Source of the DNA: Rhodobacter huangdaonensis
GTDB taxonomy: Bacteria; Pseudomonadota; Alphaproteobacteria; Rhodobacterales; Rhodobacteraceae
Assembly (NCBI RefSeq): GCF_004022465.1
Contig: NZ_SAVA01000008.1
Coordinates: forward strand, 173,545-237,544
Reading direction: 5' to 3'
DNA: 64,000 bases
In this document: one piece after another, positions 1 through 12,187 of the stretch
Position numbering within the stretch: the first letter of the stretch is position 1
Layout: every line of letters starts with the position of its first letter
Program-made: the position numbers and the translations under genes
Notes under the pieces: model-generated
The model's input: the letters and a program-made list of their open reading frames with translations, nothing else
The model's database searches: none
What the model was told of the DNA's origin: nothing

Positions 1-1377
<1,377 letters not shown>

Positions 1378-1387
1378 GGGGCGCGGA

Positions 1388-1831
1388 ATGGGGCCCGCGG
1401 CCGGGCAGTTGCAACGCCTGAGCAGGGTGGCACTCGCCATCCTGACCGGGATTGCGCTTGCCCGGCCCGCCTCCGCCGAGGTGGCGGGGGGCGGCGCGCC
1501 GGTTCCGGTGCCTTCCGGCGAGGAGGTGCACTGGATCGAGACGATCCGGGATTCGCAGGGGCCCGCCGGGCTGACCTTGCGGTTCCGCTTCCTCGCTCCC
1601 GCCATCGGGGGCGGGAGCCCGGTCTCGCAGGAGGCGGCCGAGGCGGACATGCAGGCCCTGTGCGATGGATTCGCCTTGCCGCGCGTGCCCGACGTCGGGC
1701 CGAGGCCGGCGCAGATCGTCATCAGCCTGTCGGACCGGCTTGTCCCCTTCGGGGAGACCGATGACGAGGCGGTGCAATATTTCGAGGCCTATTCCATCGA
1801 GGATGGGGCCTGCGTTTGGGAGTTGTTCTGA
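1388..1831 (+). CDS. Exported protein, DUF6497-like
   Basis: 147-residue protein beginning 10 bases after the pccB stop, so probably in the same transcript. The ATG chosen gives an N-terminal signal peptide (basic stretch, hydrophobic VALAILTGIALA, then ARPASAEV with a likely AxA cleavage). The mature part holds VPSGEEVHWIE, a GPAGLTLRFRFLAP segment and a C-terminal AYSIEDGACVWELF. These match my memory of the Rhodobacteraceae family DUF6497, of unknown function. One or two cysteines in the mature part may form a periplasmic disulfide. A longer reading with upstream in-frame Met codons would run back into pccB and lose the signal peptide, so it was not chosen. Confidence 0.75.
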   Translation: MGPAAGQLQRLSRVALAILTGIALARPASAEVAGGGAPVPVPSGEEVHWIETIRDSQGPAGLTLRFRFLAPAIGGGSPVSQEAAEADMQALCDGFALPRVPDVGPRPAQIVISLSDRLVPFGETDDEAVQYFEAYSIEDGACVWELF

Positions 1832-2093
1832 TGCGTGGCGGGAGGAGCCGGAAAGCAGGGCAGGGGGCGGGCGCGCGGGCGTCGCGCCGGCCGCAGACCT
1901 GCGCCGTGGCGCGCGTGCATCAGGCTGATGCGGCGACGCCACATCCGCGGCCGATTGCATCTTGCCACTTCTTCGCCCTGAAATCGCAAGATATTGTGAC
2001 GGCGGGCCGGAATCATCCGGCTCTTGGCATGATCGGGGAAAAGGAACCGCGGCATATTGCGTCGCGGCAGCTCCAGCCCCATTGGAGAACAAA

Positions 2094-2213
2094 ATGTCGA
2101 AAGCTCTCATCGCTGTTGCTCTGCTCGCCTTTGTCGCCGCCTGCGCTCCGAAGACCGAGCCGGTCGCTCCGGCCGTCACGACCGAACCGACCTACACCGG
2201 CAAGTACAAGTGA
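2094..2213 (+). CDS. Small lipoprotein (39 aa)
   Basis: Very short gene. The product starts MSKALIAVALLAFVAAC, a compact lipoprotein signal with lipobox FVAAC (Cys-17), followed by only about 22 residues, APKTEPVAP... ending TYTGKYK. The ATG is preceded by TTGGAGAACAAA, a usable ribosome binding site. The residue after the Cys is Ala, which fits outer-membrane sorting. Function is unknown; tiny lipoproteins of this kind are common near metabolic genes in Rhodobacteraceae. The gene is supported by the signal structure and RBS, not by length. Confidence 0.6.
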   Translation: MSKALIAVALLAFVAACAPKTEPVAPAVTTEPTYTGKYK

Positions 2214-2366
2214 TCTGATCCGGGGGCGGGGCGTCGCTGCCGCCCCCGGCCTTTCGTCGGTCGCCCAGGCCCCGCGCCACGGCGACCGGCGGCCCTCCCT
2301 CTGCGCGTCGCAGTGGTTGCCTTCGGGCCCGCGGACGTGCGAACTGGTCCGCCAGGAGGGCAGAAC

Positions 2367-2759
2367 ATGCTGAAACATCGCGGATTTCCCGGGCGTTTGC
2401 CCGGCACCGATTATCATTTCACGATCCGGCGGGCGAATAAGGAAGGCCCGACGAAGATCGTCCGGCGCGAACGCTACAAGGATCGCGCCCCGGCCGACCG
2501 GCGGGCAGATGCCGGCTTCATGGCCGCATTGTGGAACCATTTCGGCGAAGAGCCGTTTGAGCGCGGCAATCTCGACGCCGGCCGGCTGAGCTGGCTGATC
2601 GGGCGCGAGGTGGTGGCCGCCGCGGAGCCCTTCGACCCGGCCTCCTACGACCAGTTGCTGAAGATCGACGTGAAACGGGCGCAGGCCGCGTTCCCCGAGG
2701 TGTTCTCCGATCCCGACGCCTTCAGCTGGGATGATGATGCGGAGGACGACTGGGCATGA
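2367..2759 (+). CDS. Hypothetical protein (130 aa)
   Basis: Not a family I recognise. The ATG has a clear Shine-Dalgarno (CAGGAGGG, 8 bases upstream). The product is soluble and has two parts: a basic N-terminal half (MLKHRGFPGRLPGTDYHFTIRR..., with KIVRRERYKDRAPADRR) and an acidic C-terminus ending FSWDDDAEDDWA. There is no signal peptide or membrane segment and no cysteine. The charge split would suit a nucleic-acid or protein-interaction role, but that is speculation. It lies between two lipoprotein genes in the pccB-pccA interval on the same strand. Confidence 0.6.
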   Translation: MLKHRGFPGRLPGTDYHFTIRRANKEGPTKIVRRERYKDRAPADRRADAGFMAALWNHFGEEPFERGNLDAGRLSWLIGREVVAAAEPFDPASYDQLLKIDVKRAQAAFPEVFSDPDAFSWDDDAEDDWA

Positions 2760-3111
2760 GCACGCCGATCCTCCCGCGCGATGGGCAGCTTGCCGCCGAC
2801 CGGCGTTTCGCCGGGCGGAATGGCTTTGCCAAAGCCGGGCGGGCGGCGCAGTCTGATGCCATGGCCGGGGCCTGGTTCCAGTCGGGCTGCCGGTCTCACG
2901 TCACTATCCCTTCCCTGACGTCGCGGTTCGGCCTCGCGGCCGGACCGCAGCGTCGTTCCGGTGCCGGTCGGCGCGGCCTTGTCGATCGCGTGATGCGTCG
3001 GCGGCGGCTTGCCGATGGCGGCGGGAGGGGGTGCGAATCGCACTTTTCTTCCCTCGGACTTGCGTTAGGTTCCGTCGCAATAACAACCCCTGACGGAGGC
3101 AGTGTTCCGAC
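2760..3111. other. Gene-free interval before the 70-aa lipoprotein
   Basis: No convincing gene. An open frame starts with an ATGA overlap at the end of the preceding gene, but its composition (Arg/Ser/Pro rich, no domain) and its overrun of two real genes argue against it. Near the right end is a 13-base palindrome, GTGCGA-A-TCGCAC, at 3031-3043 followed by TTTTCTT. It could be a small hairpin ending upstream transcription or an operator for the next gene. Confidence 0.4.
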
Positions 3112-3324
3112 ATGCGCAAATCCCCGATTCTTCTCGCCCTGCTCGCTGGTGCCGCTCTGGCCGGCTGCATGGAAACCGACGGTCAGCGCGCCCTTGCCGG
3201 CGCCGCGGCGGGTGCCGTCGTCGCCGATGCGACCGACAACAACGCGATCGCCGGTGCGGCGATCGGCGCGGCCGGCGGCGCGCTGTGCGACGACGTGGGC
3301 CTGTGCAACAAGCGCGGCTACTGA
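3112..3324 (+). CDS. Glycine-zipper lipoprotein (70 aa)
   Basis: Small predicted lipoprotein: MRKSPILLALLAGAALAGC with lipobox LAGC (Cys-19). The body is a Gly/Ala zipper (ALAGAAAGAVVADAT, AIAGAAIGAAGGA), the pattern of YMGG/Rick_17kDa-type outer-membrane glycine zippers, and it ends with a Cys pair, LCDDVGLCNKRGY. Start is the ATG after GGAGGCAGTGTTCCGAC. Located directly before pccA, with a strong hairpin between them. Proteins of this class usually sit at the outer membrane and influence envelope integrity; the specific role here is unknown. Confidence 0.75.
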   Translation: MRKSPILLALLAGAALAGCMETDGQRALAGAAAGAVVADATDNNAIAGAAIGAAGGALCDDVGLCNKRGY

Positions 3325-3376
3325 GACCGTTCTGACGGCCCGCCCCGGCGCGGCCGCTCGACGCCATCCGACCTGC

Positions 3377-3408
3377 AATGCCACCGGGGGACAGCCCCCG
3401 GTGGCATT
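3377..3408 (+). terminator. Strong hairpin between lipoprotein gene and pccA
   Basis: Perfect 14-bp stem (AATGCCACCGGGGG with its complement) and loop ACAG, 53 bases after the lipoprotein stop. No long T run follows, so it may be a stability or attenuation element rather than a simple intrinsic terminator. Confidence 0.6.
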
Positions 3409-3488
3409 GTGCGTTCTCGGGGATCACATCACCAATCATGTTGAGAAGGCGCGGAACGATATCCCGCGCCTGGAGGGAAGGGACTGAC

Positions 3489-5495
<2,007 letters not shown>

Positions 5496-5610
5496 TGCAC
5501 GGGCGGTCGCCGCGGAGGAGGGGGGCCGAGTGCCCCGCCGCCCCGGCGGCCGCCGGCGCATGCATTCCGACCTGCCGCGGGGCTGCAAGGCCCCCGGCGT
5601 TGTTTTCGGG

Positions 5611-6093
5611 TCAGTATCCCGTGGTTCCGCCGCTGCCGGCGCCGCGCCGGATCTCCTCGCGCCGGATCGGCATCTTGTCGATCGCGCCGATGATCTCGCG
5701 CCCGCTCCAGGGCAGGGGCTTGCGGGCCGCGATGGTGCCGTCCTTCTCGATCAGCACGAGCGAGAACCCGCGCGGCCGCAGCTTGCGGCGCAGCGCGCTC
5801 ATCGGTTCGGGCGTGGTGTCGGCGATGACGACGACGTCGCGCGCCGCCAGATCCGGCCAGCGCGCGGCAATCGCCGCCATCTGCTCGGCGAAGGCCGGGT
5901 CGGCTGCGCTGTCGGCAAAGACGACGACGGGGCGCTTTTTCCAGACATACGTGGCAAGATCGGCTTCGGCACCGGGCACCGGGGCGAAGACGGGAGCCGC
6001 GACGGGGGCTTCGGCACCGGCCGGAGCGAGCGCTGTCATCAGTGCGAAAGATGCTGCTGCCACAAGGCAGAAGGGTCTCATCCGGGGTCTCAT
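5611..6093 (-). CDS. Exported DUF4174 protein
   Basis: 160 residues, convergent with pccA and divergent from the mutase gene. Signal peptide MRPRMRPFCLVAAASFALM...APAGAEA with cleavage near residue 28; Met-5 is an alternative start. The mature domain has a thioredoxin-like pattern without cysteines: KKRPVVVFADSAADPAF, DVVVIADTTP, GFSLVLIEKDGTIAARKPLPWS. This is the DUF4174 layout (a small thioredoxin-fold-like, periplasmic family). The C-terminal tail is Arg/Gly rich. Occurrence between pccA and mutase genes is, to my memory, common in Rhodobacteraceae; no function is known. Confidence 0.75.
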   Translation of the reverse strand: MRPRMRPFCLVAAASFALMTALAPAGAEAPVAAPVFAPVPGAEADLATYVWKKRPVVVFADSAADPAFAEQMAAIAARWPDLAARDVVVIADTTPEPMSALRRKLRPRGFSLVLIEKDGTIAARKPLPWSGREIIGAIDKMPIRREEIRRGAGSGGTTGY

Positions 6094-6296
6094 GCGGGGC
6101 CTCCTTGGGGAGACTATAGGGGCTGCGCGGCGCGGGGGCCATGGCCCGGCACCGGCAGCGCGGGATTTTCCGGCCGCCCGCTGACGGCGGCCCGGGCTGA
6201 GGAGCGTGACCGCGGCGCAAGGCGTCGCCGCGGCTGCAGGGTTGAAGGGACGCCACCCGGCCCTGGCCGGGCGGTGCTGAGAGAAGGGATCGTTCG

Positions 6297-8426
6297 ATGA
6301 CGAACACGAAAGAGGATTGGGCGAAACTTGCCCAGAAGGAGCTCAAGGACCGGCCGCTCGACAGCCTGACCTGGAACACGCTCGAAGGGATCGAGGTGAA
6401 GCCCCTCTACACCGAGGAGGACACCGCAGAGCTGCCGCATCTGGGCACCCTGCCGGGCTTCTCGCCCTTCACCCGCGGCGTGCGCGCCACGATGTATGCC
6501 GGCCGTCCCTGGACGATCCGGCAATATGCGGGCTTCTCGACCGCCGAGGAGAGCAACGCCTTCTACCGCAAGGCGCTGGCCGCCGGGCAGCAGGGCGTCT
6601 CGGTCGCCTTCGACCTCGCGACGCACCGCGGCTATGACTCGGATCACCCGCGCGTCGTCGGCGACGTCGGCAAGGCGGGCGTCGCGATCGACAGTGTCGA
6701 GGACATGAAGATCCTGTTCGACGGTATCCCGCTGGAAAAAGTTTCGGTCTCGATGACGATGAACGGCGCGGTCATTCCGGTGCTGGCGAACTTCATCGTC
6801 ACCGGCGAGGAGCAGGGCGTGCCGCGCGAGAAGCTCTCGGGCACGATCCAGAACGACATCCTCAAGGAGTTCATGGTCCGCAACACCTATATCTATCCGC
6901 CCGAACCCTCGATGCGGATCATTGCGGACATCATCGAATACACCTCGAACGAGATGCCGAAGTTCAACTCGATCTCGATCTCGGGCTACCACATGCAGGA
7001 AGCCGGCGCGAACCTGGTGCAGGAGCTTGCCTTCACCATCGCCGACGGGCGCGAATACGTGCGCACCGCGCTCGCCCGCGGCATGGATGTCGACGCCTTC
7101 GCCGGCCGTCTGTCGTTCTTCTTCGCGATCGGCATGAACTTCTTCATGGAAGTCGCGAAACTGCGCGCGGCGCGTCTGCTGTGGTCGCGTGTCATGGCCG
7201 AGTTCAACCCGAAGAAGCCGGGTTCGTCGATGCTGCGCACCCACTGCCAGACCTCGGGCGTGAGCTTGCAGGAGCAGGATCCCTACAACAACGTCGTGCG
7301 CACCGCCTACGAGGCGATGGCGGCGGCGCTGGGCGGCACGCAGTCGCTGCATACCAATGCGCTTGACGAGGCGATCGCGCTGCCGACCGAATTCTCGGCC
7401 CGGATCGCGCGCAACACCCAGCTGATCTTGCAGGAAGAGACCGGCATCACCCATGTCGTCGATCCGCTCGCGGGCTCGTATTACGTCGAGAGCCTGACCG
7501 CGCAGCTCGTCGACGAAGCCTGGAAGCTGATCCAGGAAGTCGAGGAAATGGGCGGCATGACCAAGGCCGTGGCCTCGGGCATGCCGAAGCTGAAGATCGA
7601 GGAAACCGCGGCGCGGCGCCAGGCGATGATCGACCGCGGCGAAGAGGTGATCGTCGGCGTGAACAAGTATCGTCTCGCCAAGGAAGAGCCGATCGACATT
7701 CTCGACATCGACAACGTCAAGGTCCGCGAGGCGCAGATCGCGCGGCTGACGAAGATGCGCGCGACGCGGGACGAGGCGGCCTGCCAGGCGGCGCTGGCCG
7801 AGATCACCCGGCGTGCGAAGGAAGGCGGCAACCTTTTGGAAGCCGCGGTGGATGCGGCGCGGGCGCGCGCCTCGGTTGGAGAGATCTCGATGGCGATGGA
7901 AGAGGTGTTCGGCCGGCATCGGGCCGAGGTGAAGACGCTCGCCGGCGTCTATGGCGCGGCCTACGAGGGCGACGCGGGCTTCGAGCAGATCCAGAAGGAC
8001 GTCGAGAAATTCGCCGAGGAGGAAGGCCGCCGTCCGCGCATGCTGGTGGTGAAGATGGGCCAGGACGGCCATGACCGCGGCGCCAAGGTGATTGCCACGG
8101 CCTTTGCCGACATCGGCTTCGACGTCGACGTCGGGCCGCTGTTCCAGACCCCGGAAGAGGCGGCGCAGGATGCGATCGACAACGACGTGCATGTCGTCGG
8201 CATCTCGAGCCAGGCGGCCGGCCACAAGACCCTCGCGCCGAAGCTGATCGAGGCGCTGAAGGAGAAGGGCGCCGAGGACATCATCGTGATCTGCGGCGGC
8301 GTGATCCCGCAGCAGGATTATGATTTCCTCAAGGCCGCCGGCGTGAAGGCGATCTTCGGGCCCGGCACCAACATCCCGGCCGCGGCGCGCGAGATCCTCG
8401 ACATCATCCGCACCGCCCGCGCCTGA
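6297..8426 (+). CDS. scpA: Methylmalonyl-CoA mutase
   Basis: Adenosylcobalamin enzyme interconverting (R)-methylmalonyl-CoA and succinyl-CoA; it completes propionyl-CoA use together with pccAB. 709 residues, a full single-chain (alpha) form. N-terminal TIM barrel: TLPGFSPFTRGVRATMYAGRPWTIRQYAG near residues 55-85, the substrate-radical region. C-terminal B12 domain: DGHDRG with His-592 as the lower cobalt ligand, then GISSQAAGH and ICGGVIPQQD. Start ATG follows GAGAAGGGATCG. No epimerase (mce) or MeaB-type chaperone gene is present in this window. An ethylmalonyl-CoA mutase was considered, but length and N-terminus fit Mcm better. Confidence 0.95.
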   Translation: MTNTKEDWAKLAQKELKDRPLDSLTWNTLEGIEVKPLYTEEDTAELPHLGTLPGFSPFTRGVRATMYAGRPWTIRQYAGFSTAEESNAFYRKALAAGQQGVSVAFDLATHRGYDSDHPRVVGDVGKAGVAIDSVEDMKILFDGIPLEKVSVSMTMNGAVIPVLANFIVTGEEQGVPREKLSGTIQNDILKEFMVRNTYIYPPEPSMRIIADIIEYTSNEMPKFNSISISGYHMQEAGANLVQELAFTIADGREYVRTALARGMDVDAFAGRLSFFFAIGMNFFMEVAKLRAARLLWSRVMAEFNPKKPGSSMLRTHCQTSGVSLQEQDPYNNVVRTAYEAMAAALGGTQSLHTNALDEAIALPTEFSARIARNTQLILQEETGITHVVDPLAGSYYVESLTAQLVDEAWKLIQEVEEMGGMTKAVASGMPKLKIEETAARRQAMIDRGEEVIVGVNKYRLAKEEPIDILDIDNVKVREAQIARLTKMRATRDEAACQAALAEITRRAKEGGNLLEAAVDAARARASVGEISMAMEEVFGRHRAEVKTLAGVYGAAYEGDAGFEQIQKDVEKFAEEEGRRPRMLVVKMGQDGHDRGAKVIATAFADIGFDVDVGPLFQTPEEAAQDAIDNDVHVVGISSQAAGHKTLAPKLIEALKEKGAEDIIVICGGVIPQQDYDFLKAAGVKAIFGPGTNIPAAAREILDIIRTARA

Positions 8427-8451
8427 GCGCGGCACGGCAATCCGAAACGAG

Positions 8452-8477
8452 AAGAGGGGGGCGCTGCCCCCCTCTTT
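8452..8477. terminator. Intrinsic terminator after methylmalonyl-CoA mutase
   Basis: 11-bp stem AAGAGGGGGGC against GCCCCCCTCTT, loop GCT-like, T run on the plus side and matching A run on the other, so it can serve the mutase gene and the convergent nhaA gene. Confidence 0.75.
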
Positions 8478-8491
8478 GCTTTCAGCAAATT

Positions 8492-8530
8492 CACCCCCTG
8501 GGATATTTCGGGCGATTGGAAGCGGGAAGG
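8492..8530. repeat. Dispersed intergenic repeat, copy A (single arm)
   Basis: CACCCCCTGGGATATTTCG followed by GGCGATTGGAAGCGGGAAGG. It shares the GGGATATTT..G(C/G)..ATTGGAAGC..GAAGG pattern with the copy at 59271-59347, but only one arm is present here. It lies between the convergent mutase and nhaA genes. Confidence 0.6.
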
Positions 8531-8557
8531 GCGCGTGCGCCCCGTCCCGGGCGCGCC

Positions 8558-9748
<1,191 letters not shown>

Positions 9749-10039
9749 CCCGTCCCCTCGGTTGTTGTTGGTAAAGTCCTCACGCAAATGGGCGCGAAAG
9801 GGGTCGGATTTCAACCCTGCGATGGCGAAAACCGGCCTCGGGTGGGGGAAAAAGCGGGATTGCACAGTCCGGAGGCAACAGGCAGTGTCGCGCCGGACAG
9901 GAGCCGCGGGGATCTGCCCCGGTCCCGTTGCCCCGTGCCGGCCCGGCACCGCCGCACGCCCGGCGGGCCGCGACCGGTTTCCGGGCGGCGGGGGCGCGGA
10001 GCGGGTGCATTGGCGCGGCGGAACGGGTAGGATCGGGCC

Positions 10040-10750
10040 ATGGACAAGCCGCTTTCCCTCTGGGGCCGCATCGCAGCGGCGGTGGGCGCCCTGGCGCGGG
10101 GCGAGGGGTTGTCGGCGGTCTTCGACCCGCTGCGCAGCCCGCCCGAGCGCACGGTCGCCTTCACCATCGCGGTGATCGCACTGGGCGCGAAGATGGCGAA
10201 GGCTGACGGGCAGGTGACGCGCGACGAGGTCGCTGCGTTCCGGCGGATCTTCCAGATCCCGCCGGGCGAGGAGGCGAACGCGGCGCGGGTCTTCGATATG
10301 GCGCGCACCGATGTCGCGGGCTTCGACGCCTATGCGCGCAAGATCGCGGCGATGTTCGGGCCGGGCAACCCGGTGCTGAAGGACCTGCTCGAGGGGCTGT
10401 TCGCGATCGCCATGGCCGACGGCAGCTATCACGAGGGCGAGGACGCCTTCTTGCAGGAGGTGGCGCGGATCTTCGGGCTCGAGGAGTGCTGCTTTGCCGC
10501 GCTGCGGGCGGCGTTCGTGCCCGATGCCGAGCCCGATCCCTGGGCGGTGCTGGAACTGCCGCCGGGCACGCCGCTGCCCGAGGTGCGGGCGCGCTGGAAG
10601 GCGCTGGTGCGCGAGGCCCACCCCGACCGTGCCATTGCGCGCGGCCTGCCCGAGGAAGCGGTGCGGCTGGCCGAGGCGCGGGTGGTGGCGCTGAATCGTG
10701 CCTGGGAAGACTTGCAGGCAAGAGGCGAGAATGCGGATCGCCACCTATAA
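10040..10750 (+). CDS. TerB-like/J-domain protein (DjlA type)
   Basis: 236 residues. N-terminal helical TerB-like domain (AFTIAVIALGAKMAKADGQVTRDEVAAFRRIFQI, then a second acidic helix pair GLFAIAMADGSYHEGEDAFL), as in the metal-linked TerB fold. C-terminal J domain from DPWAVLELPPGTPLPEVRARWKALVREAHPD with the HPD tripeptide at 194-196, which would stimulate a DnaK ATPase. DjlA of enteric bacteria has this order but with an N-terminal membrane anchor that is absent here, so the protein is probably cytoplasmic. The 3' end overlaps the next gene by 20 bases, which suggests coupled translation. Confidence 0.88.
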   Translation: MDKPLSLWGRIAAAVGALARGEGLSAVFDPLRSPPERTVAFTIAVIALGAKMAKADGQVTRDEVAAFRRIFQIPPGEEANAARVFDMARTDVAGFDAYARKIAAMFGPGNPVLKDLLEGLFAIAMADGSYHEGEDAFLQEVARIFGLEECCFAALRAAFVPDAEPDPWAVLELPPGTPLPEVRARWKALVREAHPDRAIARGLPEEAVRLAEARVVALNRAWEDLQARGENADRHL

Positions 10751-11747
10751 CGTCGAATGGTTCACCAATCTCTTCGATCGTCGCGGCCGGCTGCTCGACG
10801 ACGACCAGTGGTCGGCGCGCTACAACGTGACGCGGGCGCAGCAGCTTGGCGCGCTTGGCATCGTCTTCACCGCGGTCAATGCCGATGCGGTGCTGATCGT
10901 CGAGGCGCCCGACGACAATTCCCGGCGCAAGACGGTGCCGATGCTGGAAAGCTTCGCGGCCTATTTCGGCCTGCGCCAGCGCCGCGCGTTGATCGGCTTC
11001 TCGAACGAGACGCAGCAGCAGATCGCGCTGCTTTACGACCCCGACGCGGTGAGTGCCGTCTTCGACCCGCAGGAGGGCACCGAGGAGTGTCCGCGCTTCG
11101 ACCGCAGCCTGAAGATCGACCTCGACATTGACGACACGCTCGACACCGTGACCTTCTCGAAGCCGCCGCTCGAGGTGGCGCTGACCACCAGGGCGGGCAA
11201 GACGGTGCGGCTGATCGGGGTGCATATCAAGTCGAAGGCGCCGCATGGCGAGATCGACGCGACGTCCGAGGTGCGGATCGCGATCGAGAACCGGCGCAAG
11301 CAGCTTGCCCAGTGCATCTGGCTGCGCCGGCGCATCGACGCGCATCTCGATGCGGGCGACAGCCTGATCGTGCTTGGTGATTTCAACGACGGGCCGGGGC
11401 TTGACGAATACGAGCAGCTGTTCGGCCGCTCTGGGCTCGAGATCGCGGTCGGCGAGGGCAGCCCGCCCGAGCGGCGGATGCGCGACCCGCATGCGCGGCT
11501 GCGCCATGGGGGCCATTCGCTCGCCGCCCAGCCCGCCTCGGCGCGGTTCTGGCTGCCCGAGGCGCACCAGTATTTCTCGGCGATGCTCGACTATGTGCTG
11601 CTGTCGCCCGATCTGTGCGCCGACGATCCGGCCTGGCGGATCTGGCACCCGTTCGACGACCCGGTGTGCTATCGCACCCCCGAGCTGCGCGAAGCCTTGC
11701 TGCAGGCCTCGGACCATTTCCCGGTGACGGTGGACATTCCGATCTGA
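10731..11747 (+). CDS. Endonuclease/exonuclease/phosphatase family protein
   Basis: 338 residues of the Mg-dependent EEP fold (DNase I, phosphodiesterases). Signature pieces in order: MRIATYNVEWF (Asn-7, Glu-9), VLIVEAPDD (metal-binding Glu), RLIGVHIKSK, LIVLGDFNDGPG (Asp-Asn pair) and the C-terminal SDHFPV with catalytic His-329. No signal peptide, so cytoplasmic. The start inside the preceding gene was chosen because the family begins at IATYNVEW. Substrate cannot be told from sequence: it may be a nuclease or an inositol-phosphate or lipid phosphatase. Confidence 0.85.
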   Translation: MRIATYNVEWFTNLFDRRGRLLDDDQWSARYNVTRAQQLGALGIVFTAVNADAVLIVEAPDDNSRRKTVPMLESFAAYFGLRQRRALIGFSNETQQQIALLYDPDAVSAVFDPQEGTEECPRFDRSLKIDLDIDDTLDTVTFSKPPLEVALTTRAGKTVRLIGVHIKSKAPHGEIDATSEVRIAIENRRKQLAQCIWLRRRIDAHLDAGDSLIVLGDFNDGPGLDEYEQLFGRSGLEIAVGEGSPPERRMRDPHARLRHGGHSLAAQPASARFWLPEAHQYFSAMLDYVLLSPDLCADDPAWRIWHPFDDPVCYRTPELREALLQASDHFPVTVDIPI

Positions 11748-11764
11748 GCCCCCATATCGGGGGC

Positions 11765-12187
11765 ATGAACCGGATTGCTCTCATCGCCCTTCTGGGCAGC
11801 CTGACCCTGACCCCGGCGCTGGCCGAGGACGCGCCGGCCGGGCCCGAGGTCGCACCTCCGGCGGCAAAAGACGAGGCGCCCGGGCTGATCGAGCAGGGCG
11901 CGCGGCTGTTCCTGCGCGGGCTGATCGAGGAGATCGGGCCGCAGGTCGACGAGATGACGGCGGGGATCGAGGAGGCGGCGCGCAGGCTTGGCCCCGAGCT
12001 CGAGCGGTTGCTGGCGCTGGTCGACGACGTGCAGAATTACGAGCCGCCCGAGCGGCTGCCGAACGGCGACATCGTGATCCGCCGCAAGGCCGGTGCGCCG
12101 CCGCCCCCGCCCTTGCCCGAGGGCAAGGACACGGCGCCGGACAGCGCGGCGCCTGCGGCACCCGCAGCGCCGCAGATCGAGCTCTGA
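11765..12187 (+). CDS. Exported hypothetical protein with proline-rich tail
   Basis: 140 residues starting 17 bases after the nuclease stop. Signal peptide MNRIALIALLGSLTLTPALAED, cleavage after ALA. The mature region is an amphipathic helix (GARLFLRGLIEEIGPQVDEMTAGIEEAARRLGPELERLL) followed by YEPPERLPNGDIVIRRK and a disordered tail with a run of prolines (APPPPPLPEGK) and Ala/Pro repeats. The helix plus NGDIVIRRK block recurs in Rhodobacteraceae proteins that databases name loosely; no function is established. It ends exactly where the convergent ppx gene ends. Confidence 0.75.
   Translation: MNRIALIALLGSLTLTPALAEDAPAGPEVAPPAAKDEAPGLIEQGARLFLRGLIEEIGPQVDEMTAGIEEAARRLGPELERLLALVDDVQNYEPPERLPNGDIVIRRKAGAPPPPPLPEGKDTAPDSAAPAAPAAPQIEL

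Noticed and set aside
2756..3487. Open frame starting by ATGA overlap after the 130-aa protein
   Set aside because: Runs across the glycine-zipper lipoprotein and into the pccA start, with low-complexity Arg/Ser/Pro content and no domain.
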